From Leptasterias polaris (taxonomy: Eukaryota > Echinodermata > Asteroidea > Forcipulatida > Asteriidae): a stretch of 64,000 bases of DNA. Where the stretch lies: NCBI GenBank assembly GCA_037783415.1, contig JAZGTN010000188.1, forward strand, positions 930,001 through 994,000. The letters are read 5' to 3'. Below, in pieces: positions 1 to 11,567 of this stretch. The notes below the pieces were generated by a model, which did no database searches, was not told where the DNA came from, and worked only from the letters and a program-made list of their open reading frames with translations. The number at the start of each line of letters is the position of its first letter. Position 1 is the stretch's first letter. A program made the position numbers and the translations under genes.

Positions 1-1353
1 TCCCACTATCTTTGGCCACAACTAGTGGTAGTCTACATTCTACCAACAAGTCTGTGTTAGCAAACATTCTGACACAACAAGTCCAAACTCCAGCAAATGT
101 TACACTCGATCAGCCCAGCTGCCTGCTTATTGATGGTCAAGCACTTGTGATGGCAGTTGGAAAGCCCCCTGACATTAGAACGTTTGGAGACTATGCCAAC
201 ACATTTGCTAACACTGTGTTCAAGATGGGAGCAAAATACAAGAGGATCGACGTAGTCTTTGACAGGTACCAAGGAGAGTCAATCAAAGCAGGTACAAGGA
301 CCAAACGGAAGCAGCGCCACCGACCGGTACGTCGTGTAATAGAAAATGAATCATCAGTTCCTCTCCCGTCAGACTGGTCTAGCTTTATGGCTCTCGAGGA
401 AAATAAAGCAGATCTCGCACTACTACTTTCAAACTACCTGATTGAACACAACCCGACAGATACAAACCAGTGGTTGTAGTAGCTGGGGGGTTCGCCGAAG
501 CGACCACTGTCAAGTCATCTGATCCAGATCTTGAAGTCTCCTCTCTGAGGGCTGACCACGAAGAAGCTGATACCCGGCTGATTTTGCATTGCATCCATGC
601 TCATATGGAAACGATAGTTGTGTCAGTACGTGATACAGATGTGCTTCTTTTACTTCTAGCACACTATGACAGAATGGGATGTACATCTCTCTACATGAAA
701 GCCGGGACATCGAAGGCTCCAAAGTATTTACCAGTTCATGAAATTCGAAATTTGTTATCTCCTGATCTAGTGGACACACTTCTTGCCTTCCATGCTGTAA
801 CCGGCTGTGATAGTGTTTCTCAGTTTAGTTGCCACGGGAAGAAAACAGCCTGGAAGGTGTTCGAGCAGCATCACACTGATCTGATTGGCCTTGGCAAAGG
901 CCCTCTCACAAAAAACATCGCTATATCAACAGAAAAATTCATCTGAAAGATATATGGCGTGCCTAAAGTACATACATGCAACAAAGCACGAGTCAAGTTG
1001 TTTTGTATTGGTCGTGCACAAGAGACTCTGCCACCAACCTCAGATGCAGCAAAGTTTCACATCATGCGTTCACACTATCAAGCAAGTGTCTGGAATCAAG
1101 CACACTTGCCATATCCTGATCTTCCTCCAGTGACCGAAATGGGATGGATGCACCTGGACGATCAGTTAGTGCCAAGGCTACTCTCTCTGCCACCTATCCC
1201 TAAAGCTTGCAGGGAGATCACCTCATGTGGTTGTACAAAGGGGTGCCTTAGCCTGCACTGCAGCTGCAGGAAAGTTCGCGTGAAATGCATCGAGGCGTGC
1301 AACTGCAGGAAACTTGACGACAACTGCCGGAACACTCATGACGACCAGGAATG
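1..1353 (+). pseudogene. Left-truncated, frame-broken multicopy protein with C-terminal CXC-like Cys-rich domain
   Basis: Three consecutive open stretches read as one protein: about 3-479, then 470-943, then 947-1353. The first and second differ by one frame, so a single-base indel lies near 440-470. The second and third are in the same frame but separated by a TGA at 944-946. The middle part has the motifs HEEADTR and DTDVLLLLL and then AVTGCDS, which I associate with a repeated, often transposon-linked protein family of cnidarians and echinoderms with a possible PIN/FEN-like nuclease fold; that fold is inference. The last 50 residues are a spaced Cys cluster (CGC, CSC, CNC) resembling the CXC domain of tesmin/MSL2-type proteins. 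The reading frame continues off the left edge. No intron is needed, which fits a transposon gene or a retrocopy. Two breaks make it very probably inactive. Confidence 0.7.
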
Positions 1354-3270
1354 AGTTCACGTGTGCACATCTACATCTACTGCAGATATGGTAAACTCAT
1401 GTAAATTACGCACAATTAAATTATTGTCATTGCTGTCATTTTACAACAAAACTTGCTTGTCAAATTTTGGTTAAAGTGTGTATCAGTGTTACTTGAGTGT
1501 ACCTTTGCTAAGCCAAAATGGGTATTGCATCCATAGGTTTTCCACTTACTTTAAACCAAATAATGATATACGCCCTTTTAACCAAGCAAATGGATTGTCT
1601 GTTTATTTGTTTTTTGTTTGGATGAGCTTCCTGTCAAGCGGTCTATGTTCCTGGTGGTGAAGGAGAGTGATGAGCCTGCGGATCTTATTTGGTCGAAAAA
1701 TTATTAATCTTAAAAAGGGAAATTGTTTGCATTAAAAACAAGTTTAAACCAGTTTCTTAAAATGTTATCTCAAAACTGTTTGTGACATTGGATTCCCTGT
1801 ACATGATAACCTTAAAAAGGAAATTTAATTTAATTTTCTACCTTGTTTAGTAAAAAAGATATGCAAATAAATACATTTTAACTCGTCAGTGGCAGCCATC
1901 TTGGATTTTTGAATTTTGAGGCATTATGGGACATTTTTGAGCTTGGCATACAGCAAATTTGAGCTCAGCACCCCTCAATACCCCTAAAAAGCTTGTATGC
2001 CATAAATTAACACAATTTGCCTTCAGCACTTTAAATATGCACATTTTCACAGTTTTTGCCTAGTCTCCACCACATCCCAGCAGCAGATAGCCTATTAAAT
2101 AGTACTCACTGGTACTCGACTAAAAACCGCGATTAATAACACATTGTTATGGCAGCTTGTTGGTTACCATTTTCTCACATGGTGGCGCCCTTTCACCTAC
2201 TGATGAAAAACCAAAAACATAGTCCATTTTGTAGTCATGCTGAACTGATCGGGCAAAACAGTTTTGCAATATTGTTAATGTTATCAGCTATTCTCTACTT
2301 GAATTTTCCTTCGAGAATGTACTGAGTTTGTGAGTATTTCTCTTTGGTTGGACAACAGGAAATTTATGTTTTGAATTTTGACCAGTGCATGCAGAGTCAC
2401 ACAGTCTACGATATACAGTCTGCTTGCAATTGCCACAATTTTTGTTTGTGAACTGAAGCTCATGCCCGCGTCTGACTCTATGGACGGTCATGGATGGTTT
2501 CTTTGGTAAGGTTAAGTTTTACGTTTCTTTGTGTATGCTACTGCCTACTCCTGTTGTACTGATAAACTAACCAACAAATATTAATTAAAATAGAACCTGC
2601 ATGATACGATTTAGTGATATCCTGACACCTGAGTGAAGTTAGACCCAGTAACCTGGGGAGCTGTACAGTGTAGTAGTAGGCTACTCGGGTTTTTTTTTTT
2701 TAATGTTGACATCCCGTGGTGGTCGTACTACTACCTAGTACTACAAGTAGTGTACCGCCCCAGCTTATGGTATGATTGGGAAACCTCAATTTGCTATAAT
2801 TTTTTTAACATCCAGCCACCAAAAAATGCCCCAGAATGACAAAAAGACTCAACAAAATGGCTTGAAAACCGCGTACTGGCTTCTCAATGTGTCAAATTGT
2901 TGTACTTGTATAAAGTAATCCATACCAATCAATATAAAATTATTCATAGTTAAATGGGCTCCAAAAACCTTCACAAATGAGCCTGATGAATGTTAGACCA
3001 CACCTTCCTTTGTGGTTGCTATGAATATTCTTTTCAAGGTAGCCCACAGGGCTAGTAACCTTGAATTTTTACTAGCCCTGAATAAATTTCAGTAGCCCTG
3101 GCTGGATTTTTGTTTCCTTCTGTATTGCATTGATTTTATTTGCTTTCATATACTATTACTAGGCGCCGAGCTAACATTATGTTGACAAAAACCAAACTAT
3201 GACCATACCCTTTCATTGTAAAAAAGATTAGAATAAAACAATAAAAAACAGTCTATTTGATTGTTGTTGA
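1354..3270. other. No gene seen
   Basis: A+T-rich sequence with short open frames only. A small block near 3040-3110 repeats the motif CTAGCCC in both orientations, a motif that recurs at 6796-6850, 8255-8300, 14240-14400 and 15070-15190 and probably marks ends of a degraded repeat family. Confidence 0.5.
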
Positions 3271-3274
3271 TTTA

Positions 3275-3400
3275 GAAATCACTGTCATCCTCGTCCTCAT
3301 CAGCTGATGAGCTGATGATCTCGATCCGTTGCCCATCTGGCTGGTGGTTGTCCTCGTCCTCATCTGATGAGCTGATGATCTCCGATCATCGGATACAAAA
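3275..3400 (-). other. Possible remnant of an acidic C-terminal coding tail
   Basis: On the minus strand an open stretch of about 40 codons ends at a TAA and contains two copies of an EIISSS-type segment followed by Asp/Glu runs. The DNA itself is a direct duplication of roughly 37 bases (around 3285-3321 and 3345-3385). Hydrophobic residues followed by Ser and acidic residues resemble SUMO-interacting motifs. There is a stop upstream and no acceptor site, so this is a remnant at best and could be chance. Confidence 0.25.
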
Positions 3401-3519
3401 ATTAAAACAAAATAATAATAAATTGTTATTGTTCTTTGAACTGATCAGACAGGGTTTAACACTGGTTTAACACTGGTTTAACACTAACATTTTAAATTCG
3501 AACTTGAAAAACTCACTTG

Positions 3520-3560
3520 GTTTCATATTTTTTCAGCACAGTGCTGAAAAAATATGAAAC
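3520..3560. repeat. Perfect 41-bp palindrome
   Basis: Two 20-base arms, GTTTCATATTTTTTCAGCAC and its exact reverse complement, flank a single central A at 3540. It could extrude a cruciform or be the remains of a foldback element. There is no gene next to it. Confidence 0.9.
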
Positions 3561-3889
3561 TAACTTTCCATCAATTACCGGCCAAGGCACCGTCTGAAAT
3601 TTGTTGTATTGTGTTTGGTTGGTTCTCACCACAATAATCAGGTTCCAGACTGCGGGAACCAGTTGATTCTGCACGTGCGTGCCAGTGTGTCATTTTATAT
3701 TGACACTGTTGAGTTAAGGCATATTCTTGGAAATATGGACCATTTTACAACCTCAAATGTCATTTTTCAAAAAAATCTTTTTGACCTTGTAAGATATTTT
3801 AAATAATTGTATACATATTTAAGTTTACCAAAATGTTCATGTAATTGTAAGGATAGTTCAGTTAGTTTTCATCTTGCAGTGGTCATTTA

Positions 3890-5115
3890 AAAAAGTAGAG
3901 TCTCCAGCAGTGAAACCTGTGGTTATTTATATTTAGTTCAAAGATAGCACAAGTAAAGCACAAGGAACATTCATTCTTTTCTATGGTGAGGCCCAACTGA
4001 TGTAGTTTCAAATAAAAATTTTAAAAACTAACAAAACACCACACACAGAAAATATAAGCCTGACAGAAGACGGAAATAACATTGACGGAAAAACTAAGCA
4101 AATATTGTCTGTTATTAATTTATTTCTGGCACAACACTACCGTAATTTCTCTGAAATATTTGCAGCCTCTCATACCTAAAATCTATAAAAATAAAAAAAA
4201 TTGTCAAGCTTCCATAATGACGCAGTTTCGAACGTCATTTTTGACGGACTTTAATGACGTTCGAGAAAAAATGACGGAAATTGCATGACGTTAGAGAAAA
4301 TTGGCGGAGTTTATTGCAAATGACGTTGGGGACTTTATTACCTTCGCGCAATCCACATCAAGCGTACTTGAACATAAGTTGATTTAGTTTCCAAAAACTA
4401 GCGTTCGGAAGGAAGTACATGTATTTCCGTTGTTAATCATCTCAGATACGTTTTGGTTTTTCATCTGGAGCTGTCCGATGGATTCTCTAACGTCAGTAAG
4501 TATGAGCGTCATTTACTTGACGGATTTATTTTGCACAAGTATTAACAGAAAACAGAAAACATGTGCGAGTCGAACTTACCCCCTCTGTTGACATCTTGCC
4601 AAACTGCAAGAGGACAATAGAGGGGGTAAGTCTCAACTCAAGGGTTAACTTACAGGCCGATCGGTAAGTTCTCCGACGACACGTAAAAACATTGACGGAC
4701 GCTGAAAAAATGTCGGCGCTGGAAATTTGAAAAAGGGATTACTCTTATTGTTGACCAGGTATCATAGTAGTCATTGTTTCAAAATAATAATTATTTAAAC
4801 GTGTTCTCATCATATTTGTTTCGAATTTATTGAATGTTTGAAACTTTGGTTAATTGACATGTTTTTTATTGTTGAAATTTGTGACGGAAAAAAATGACGT
4901 TGGGGAGTTTGCGATTAAAATAAAAATTTCTTTTCAATCAATTGTCAGATTTTTGTTTTCTCTTGCTGTTAAAGTATTTGGCATCAGCCCCCACAACCTG
5001 AGCATGCAAAAGAAAATATGTACCTCAGCAAATATGAAAATTTGATCATTTAAATACCTCTACATCTATAGTGGTAGTGGAAGTCCGTCAAAAATGCTGA
5101 CGTTGGAGACTCCAA
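3890..5115. repeat. TGACG-rich block, possible DNA transposon remnant
   Basis: At least ten TGACG/CGTCA motifs lie here, often as TGACGTT followed by GGGGA or CGAG. The block is bounded by GAGTCTCCAGC near 3897 and the inverse GACGTTGGAGACTC near 5099, which could be degenerate terminal inverted repeats with subterminal motif repeats inside. A hairpin with arms around ACTTACCCCCTCT sits at 4576-4631. No coding remnant was recognised. Confidence 0.35.
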
Positions 5116-6059
5116 ACCTTTTACCTCGATTTAGTTGAAAGGCATCAGTTGTCAATATTGTGTATGATAACATGTCAGGTACCTTGTAGTTAATTACACT
5201 ACATAAAAATACAAATTAGCTTTCACTTATGAAAATATCAGGGTCCGATTTTCAGGCTTGCAAATGGTGCATATTTTGAATAATATGCCACAAAGCACAA
5301 CTAAGATTCTGCTGCGCACACACTGTACAGTGGAAGTATTTTTGTGGCAGTGCAATACTTGTTGTCATGTCGAATCAGATTTGTGGTCTTGCCGCAGATG
5401 TTACGTTAGCACAATCAACCAGTTAACCAGACGATGCATTTCTTTTTTTTACATGCCATTACATGTATGTGTGTGTACAGTGTGAGTGTGTGCATGTGTA
5501 CGTCATGTAAGTATCGGGGGTAGAAATAGACATCCGACATACCTGGGCCAAATTTAGCCCCTGGGTGAGCAAAAAAAGGACCGGCCCAGGGGCTGTCTTC
5601 CTGGGACTAGGGGCTTTTCCCAAACTAATTATATAAATCAATATTGCACGGCCTGGCCCCCACAAAAATAACGAAAACTACCAGCATATGTACGAAACAA
5701 CCAACGTTTTGAAAAAGTGTTTGATGAAACTTTTTCGTTGGGCAAATTTTTTTGGGGGGCCCCGACAGTATGACATATTTTTGTACCTTGTAGAAATGCC
5801 TAAAATACCACAACTTTTTGCATTTACAAGTGCAACTAACCAGTGGAGCCTTACATGTTTCTAAGTTTTGGTCAAAGGAGAGGAGACTCTTTGCTTGGCA
5901 AGACAAACCACAAAAATTGTATCTAGGGACTGTTAACATCGCGTGCAAAGAGGTAAAAAAAATTGCATCGATTTCAGGGTTGCCTTGAATACAGGTCGTC
6001 CTACGACACACAATTTTCGTAGTGTTAAAAAAACAAAAAAAAACACGGAAGTGAAGTTT

Positions 6060-6235
6060 GTAAAATTGCGTTTTTTGGACGATCTTTTTCCTTAATTTCT
6101 GCCCTTAATAATACTGTTTTCATCAACAGCAATTTTCATGGATTCGTAATTTGAGGATCGGTTTTATAGAACTTTTTTTGCACTGAAATCTTCGTGATTT
6201 AAGATCGGTCGACAACGCACATTGGGAAAATTGTG
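6060..6235 (+). repeat. Partial copy of a dispersed repeat (third copy of the 7200 / 21950 family)
   Basis: The stretch starting TTTTTTGGACGATCTT and ending near GTCGACAACGCACATTG is closely similar to 7215-7365 and to 21960-22120. It is the shared left part of that family. Confidence 0.7.
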
Positions 6236-6441
6236 TGGCGACAGCGATGTGTTTATGAGTACGAGGTTAAAATTTTGCACGAAATATAACAGGAACGAGG
6301 TTAGAATTGGACTCCACCGCACATCTTCCGCCCCTGGAAATTCGAGTTGTGTGTTTCCCTTTTCGCCTTCCTATTATTGTATGGAACATGGAGGAGAGAG
6401 CCAGACTAATAATAATGCATGCGTGTTTTACTGGAAATAAA

Positions 6442-6463
6442 CGATCGCGATCGCGATCGCGGC
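6442..6463. repeat. (GATCGC)n palindromic microsatellite
   Basis: About three and a half tandem hexamers of CGATCG/CGCGAT, followed by GGCC. It is self-complementary and G+C-rich against an A+T-rich background. Confidence 0.8.
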
Positions 6464-6875
6464 CACATTAAATCTAGCAATTATCAAGACTTGTCAAACA
6501 ATTTTTCTTGTCAAACCGTGTGGGTGTAAAGTTATTTTTATAACTGTTCATGTAAGAATGGGACCAAGGGTTTTTTTAAGCGCCGGAAGCGTTGTAGAAA
6601 TAGAGGGTCAAGGGGCTTTTTATTGGGGACCAAGCGCTAATAGTGCCGAGGCGCCGGGTTATTTCGAAGCCTGAAGTATAGTTATTTATTGCAGGCAACA
6701 TGATGAGACTTGCCCTTCTTGTTATGAAAATTCTACAACTTATTGTTAACACAGAAATAATTATGTTTGTTAAGATGTGAATTTGCTTTATTTTTCCACT
6801 AGCCCGCCGGGCTACTACATGTAAAACTGGGGGAAACGGTAGCCCGGCTGTCAATCTGGTAGTCAGTGTTGTAGT

Positions 6876-7003
6876 CGAGACCTGGAAGTCCGAGACCGAG
6901 ACCAAGACCGAGACCAGCCCTACTGAGACCGAGACCAGCCCTTCCGAGACCGAGACTTTTGCAGTCCGAGACCGAGACCGAGACCGAGACCAAGACCAAG
7001 GTA

Positions 7004-7036
<33 letters not shown>

Positions 7037-7040
7037 TACC
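6876..7040. repeat. (GAGACC)n imperfect hexamer tract
   Basis: Imperfect tandem CCGAGACCGAGA units, flanked on the left by AGCCCG-type motifs. A second tract of the same unit lies at 8078-8252. Serine/arginine-rich open frames over it are by-products of the repeat. Confidence 0.9.
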
Positions 7041-7199
7041 CCATGCAAAATACATACCTGTACAATTGTGTAAAAGCATAAAGAATTAAGGTGATATCAG
7101 CAAAAAATAAAAATAATGAGTATGCAAGCTAATACAAATTTAGAAAACACACTATCCCATTTAAGTTTCCACCAAACTTCACACTTTTTTTTCAAGGCA

Positions 7200-7915
7200 T
7201 CATTTTTGAAAAAATTGCTTTTTTGGACGATCTTATCCCCTAATTTATGCCCTAAATATTACTTTTTCCATCAACAACCATTTCCATGATTTGAGGATCG
7301 ATTGTTTAGAACTTCGTTGGCAATAAAATCATCGAGATTCAACGTCCGGTCGACAACGCACATTGAGAACAAATTCAATGAACTTTGCCCCTCATCGCCC
7401 TCTATCGGCAAAAGTTGTCAATGTTTGAATATCCTTTAATCCAAGGCTGTATACTGTACCAATCTGCAGGCTTGCGGCACACTGTGCGGCAATTCTTTAC
7501 TCGGCTCGTGAATGTGTACTGCGTTGGAGTCTAGCCAAGCTCTCTTATGAATATGGTAATTATCAACGGCCATCAACGGCCAATCACAGCGTGCGGAATG
7601 TTGGTTAGCTTGGACTTTGGACTCTGCAGTTGTCTATGCGCTATATCATACATGTATGCATGGACTCACGTTGTGGGGCCCGGGCCGATGCACGTGCTGT
7701 GGAACTCAGCCGTCAGAACCATGTGGTTGTGTGCATCGTGTTTTAACGTTGGTAAACTGAAATGAACGTTCGCAATTCCAATGCTGCGGTTTGGAAGTCG
7801 GCATGGCTCATCGGCTACTCGTTTGATCGTATTAATTGCAGACTAAAAATAGTCTGTTTGTCATTTTTTTGCAGCGCGGGAGGGCGGCAAAACCCATGTG
7901 TGGAGAACACTAGTG
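7200..7915 (+). repeat. Dispersed repeat copy related to the element at 21536-22715
   Basis: Most of this stretch aligns by eye with 21950-22710: the GGACGATCTTATCCCC block, ATTGAGAACAAATTCAATGA, CGCCCTCTATCGGCAAAAG, and the right end GTGTGGAGAACACT. The left terminus seen in the 21536 copy is missing here. Confidence 0.7.
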
Positions 7916-8077
7916 GTGCGTGTTTTGAACGTAGACTTAAAGCAGCGCATTGCAATGTCAGCGTACGCGTGTGAGAAACTTGGACGGCGGTATTTATCAA
8001 CAAAGCAACATGGCTCTAGGCCAAGACGACGTACTTCATGTGTATGAAAAGCATTATTTGCTGTGGTCTCGAGGGGT

Positions 8078-8252
8078 CTCGAGGGTCGAGACCGAGACAT
8101 TGGCAGCCGAGACCGAGACTAGTTCTTCCGAGACCGAGACCAGCCCTTCCGAGACCGAGACTTTTGAATTCCGAGACCGAGACCGAGACCGAGACACCAA
8201 AAAAAGGTCTCGAGACGGTCTTGAGACCGAGACCAGGTCTCGAGACCTACAA
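8078..8252. repeat. Second (GAGACC)n hexamer tract
   Basis: Imperfect GAGACC units with several GGTCTCGAGACC palindromes at both margins. It is followed by CCCGGGCTACGGGCTAC, mirroring the AGCCCG motif beside the 6876 tract, so the two tracts may be near the ends of one composite repeat. Confidence 0.85.
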
Positions 8253-8524
8253 CACTGCTGGTAGTCCCGGGCTACGGGCTACCGGCAATTTCGACCCCTG
8301 CTTTGGGTGGTGTGCGTGCAAGTTTTCACACACAAAATCAGTCTAAAATGCTACAATGGAGACATCTTTTTTTCATTTTATTTTCTAAAATAATGTCATT
8401 GAAGTTTAAAGCGTGTGTGTTTTTGTTATTTTTGTAAACAGGTTACCAAAGAACAGCTTCTGAAAGGGTCGGTTGCAGGTGTAACAGAAACAAAATTTTG
8501 AGTTAATAAAAAAAAAATGTTTAA

Positions 8525-8879
8525 AGGCACTGAATACTATTGGTAATTACTCAAAATAATTGTTAGCATAAAAACTTACTTGGTAACCAGCAATGGAGAG
8601 CTGTTGATAGTATAAAACATTGTGAGAAACGACTCCCTCTGAAGTAACGTAGTTTTTGAGAAAAAGGTAATTTCTCACTCAAATAATAAAAGACTTCAGC
8701 GAAGCCTTTTATTATTGGCATCTGAAAGCACACAAATTTGTGCAACAAGGTTGTTTTTTCTTTCATCATTTTCTTGCAACTTCGATGACCAATTCAGCCC
8801 AAAGTTATTTTATGCACATGTTGGGATACACCAAGTGAGAATACTGGTCTTTGACAATTACCAAAGGTGTCCAGTGCCT
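8525..8879. mobile_element. TTAA-type foldback MITE
   Basis: The ends are AGGCACTGAATACTATTGGT on the left and the inverse ACCAAAGGTGTCCAGTGCCT on the right, an imperfect inverted repeat. TTAA precedes the left end and ATAA follows the right, so the target duplication is TTAA with one change. It resembles an abundant sea-star repeat known to me, and the AGG-ended TIR with TTAA suggests Kolobok or piggyBac mobilisation. No ORF of note. Confidence 0.7.
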
Positions 8880-9229
8880 ATAAACGACCGCAAATGTGAT
8901 AAAAAACATTGCGTCTTCATCATAGCAATTTAACCTAGAGCAATCACCCTACAAACAAATAATAATCAAACAAATCAAGAAAAACCAAATCTTACATTAT
9001 AGACTACTGTAAAATGTTTTCATCCAGGGTATCCGAAATTGTGTCATTTGTAAAATCAACGTAGTTTTTTAAACAAGCTACAATTTTCAAGAAAGCGTAT
9101 TGTGTATGCAGACACAAAATTTAAAACTTACAAAAAAACTTGTTTGAACACATATTGAATGTCACTTATGATTAGATTATTACTAATCAGAGAAAATCTG
9201 TGGGGCAAATTATCATTAAGCAGCAAAAA

Positions 9230-9540
9230 ATTGACACAGGAAGCCAGCTATCCTGATCCTGCTGGTTCAAAGGGAAGATTACGTTTGGTAATCACTCTTA
9301 AAGTTAATGGCAATAAAAACTTATTGTTTAGAAGCGTATGCCAGCAGCTTTCGACAGTAAAAAGCATTTTGAGAAACATTTCACTTTAGTGTAATTTGGT
9401 TGTAAAAAGATATCAGCTTTATCCCCCAAAATTTGAACCTGAGAAGCGTTTCTGTCAGAAAGATCATGTATTTTTATTCGGGATTGTTCTTCCTGCATGG
9501 AAATATTTGCTCCAGATTTTGGGCGATACATGTATCTCAA
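9230..9540 (-). repeat. Partial inverted copy of the MITE at 13846-14232
   Basis: Read on the minus strand, this matches the 13960-14225 region, including GCAGGAAGAACAATCCC, a TCTGACAGAAACG-like core and the run ending at AAGAGTGATTACCAAACGT. Its ends are missing. Confidence 0.65.
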
Positions 9541-9623
9541 AAATTCTACCTTTTTTGAGATGAAATTTGTACAGGTTAGTTACATTGTAATACACTATGT
9601 ATACACCTACATTTATATAGGAT

Positions 9624-9842
9624 TACAGTCCTTCTGATTTGAAAATCACGGGCATGTGGAAAAAAGCACACCTGGATTTTACGAGGGGTGCGATTTTGCA
9701 GAGCGCCAAATTTGTGGTACATGCTGAGATCGTACAGAAACACATTTTGTAGACCACAACAGGCCTCGAACTTCGTGTTCAAAAGGGCACGGCAATAATT
9801 GCCGTGCCTTTTCTAGAATTTGGAGGGCATCACAGCAATTTT
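9624..9842 (+). repeat. Dispersed repeat of about 218 bp, copy 1
   Basis: From CAGTCCTTCTGATTTG to GGGCATCACAGCAATTT it is almost identical to 16577-16793, which sits inside another transposon. It includes the short hairpin GGCACGGCAATAATTGCCGTGCC. No inverted termini are obvious, so its mode of spread is unknown. Confidence 0.8.
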
Positions 9843-9939
9843 TTTTTGCAAAATCTTATCCAAATCAGAGTAAATTCCAAAAGTGTTTGATCCTCAATGA
9901 TGTGCAATTAGTAAAACTTCAGATTTCTGTTGTTGTTTC

Positions 9940-11510
9940 TTAGTCATGGGCTTTGGAGCAATTTAGAAATGCCCTGGTGACTCCTCTGCTGAAAAAACCC
10001 ACCCTCGATCCTGAAAACCTCAAGAACTTCCGTCCCGTATCCAACCTTTCATTCATATCCAAAGTAATAGAGAAGGTTGTTTATTCCCAAATTAATGATC
10101 ATCTGACTGAACACAATCTACATGAACCATTGCAATCTGCATATAGAAAACTACATGGAACAGAGACTGCTCTTCTAAGAGTTAAGAACGATATTCTCCG
10201 GGCAGTTGACGATAAGCGTGGTGTGTTCCTTGTTCTCCTTGATCTCTCTGCAGCATTTGACACTATAGACTATGATGTTTTATTCCACCGCCTTCAGTCC
10301 ATCGGTGTTACTGGTCCTGCCCTGCAATGGATTAGATCATATATATGTCATCGAACACAGACTGTGAACATCAATGGAACTTTATCATCTCCTATCTCGC
10401 TTTCCTCTGGCGTCCCTCAAGGATCAGTATTAGGTCCCTTATTCTTCACAATATACTCCGAGCCTATTGCCGCTATTGTACGAAGGCATCAACTTCAAGT
10501 TCATTGCTATGCAGACGACACACAGATATATGGATCGTTTCATCTAGGAAACCAAGACGACGAACATTCCGTGAGACAGCGTATTGAACAATGTGTTTGT
10601 GATCTTAAGCAATGGATGACCAGGAATAAATTAAAATTTAACGACGACAAGACCGAACTTCTAATCATCACTTCCAAACGTAGCCAGGATAAAATCAGAT
10701 GCAACCAGATGCAAATTGGGACTTCTAATATTCAACGTTCTACGACTGCACGTAATCTTGGCATCATGTTTGACAGCACGATGTCAATGGAATCACATGT
10801 CAAGAAAGTTTGCCAAACGTCATACTACCATATTAGAAACATCAACAGCATCCGCCGAATCCTGACTGATGAGTCGGCTGCCATCCTTATCCATGCTCTC
10901 GTGACATCAAGGTTGGATAATGGCAACTCACTTCTGTTTGGAATCACCAACACTCTAATGTGCAAACTTCAACATGTTCAAAACACTGCGGCTCGTGTCT
11001 TATCCCGAACACGGAAATTTGACCACATTACTCCAGTCCTGAGAAATCTTCACTGGCTTCCTGTCAAACAGAGGGTTGCCTTCAAAATAATCCTACTTAC
11101 CTGGAAAGCCCTCAATGACAGCGCACCAACATATCTGCAGGATCTCTTCACCCAGTATTCACCTAATCGCCACCTAAGGTCATCTGACAAACATCTTCTT
11201 GTGACACCAAGAACTAGAACATCGTATGGGGACCATGCCTTCTCAGTTACGGCGCCCACTCTATGGAACTCTTTGCCTCAGGAAATTCGTAGCTGTCAAT
11301 CTTTACATACCTTCAAATGCCTTCTTAAAACATTCCTGTTTAACTCAACTTATAATTAGATTGCTGGTTTTGTTTCAAGTATACATACATGTACATGGGT
11401 ATTAATTATTTGTAGAGTTCTGGACAGTTTCTTTTCTTAAAGCGCCTCGGAATATGTTTACATAGATAGATGGCGCTTTACAAATGCTTGTATTATTATT
11501 ATTATTATTA
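9940..11510 (+). mobile_element. 5'-truncated L2/CR1-type LINE
   Basis: The copy begins abruptly near 9940, just upstream of an intact reverse-transcriptase ORF, and ends with a short 3' UTR containing TAGATGGCGCTTTACAAATG followed by (ATT)n. A microsatellite 3' end instead of poly(A) is typical of L2/CR1-clade LINEs. The 5' part (ORF1, endonuclease) is absent, as expected after incomplete reverse transcription. Confidence 0.85.
9953..11359 (+). CDS. LINE reverse transcriptase (C-terminal part of ORF2)
   Basis: 468 open codons. The order of motifs is NFRPVSNLSFISK (about residue 25-37), LLDLSAAFDTID with the first catalytic Asp (about 95-106), SGVPQGSVLGP (152-162) and YADD carrying the catalytic Asp pair (186-189), followed by thumb and C-terminal regions ending in the SLPQEIRS...FKCLLKTFLF pattern typical of this LINE clade. 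No stop or frameshift interrupts it, so the insertion is fairly young. The true N-terminus and the endonuclease domain are missing, and the listed start is only the first usable codon after truncation; TAG at 9941-9943 lies just upstream in frame. It would copy its RNA at the target site if full length; as it stands it cannot act autonomously. Confidence 0.9.
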   Translation: MEQFRNALVTPLLKKPTLDPENLKNFRPVSNLSFISKVIEKVVYSQINDHLTEHNLHEPLQSAYRKLHGTETALLRVKNDILRAVDDKRGVFLVLLDLSAAFDTIDYDVLFHRLQSIGVTGPALQWIRSYICHRTQTVNINGTLSSPISLSSGVPQGSVLGPLFFTIYSEPIAAIVRRHQLQVHCYADDTQIYGSFHLGNQDDEHSVRQRIEQCVCDLKQWMTRNKLKFNDDKTELLIITSKRSQDKIRCNQMQIGTSNIQRSTTARNLGIMFDSTMSMESHVKKVCQTSYYHIRNINSIRRILTDESAAILIHALVTSRLDNGNSLLFGITNTLMCKLQHVQNTAARVLSRTRKFDHITPVLRNLHWLPVKQRVAFKIILLTWKALNDSAPTYLQDLFTQYSPNRHLRSSDKHLLVTPRTRTSYGDHAFSVTAPTLWNSLPQEIRSCQSLHTFKCLLKTFLFNSTYN

Positions 11511-11567
11511 ATTATGTACAAATATACAAAAATCTTTATTATTGGTTCACGACTTTCACACACATGT

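Noticed and set aside
6576..7079. Ser/Arg- and Val/Ser-rich minus-strand frames resembling an SR protein
   Set aside because: They derive from the GAGACC tract and lack any conserved domain.
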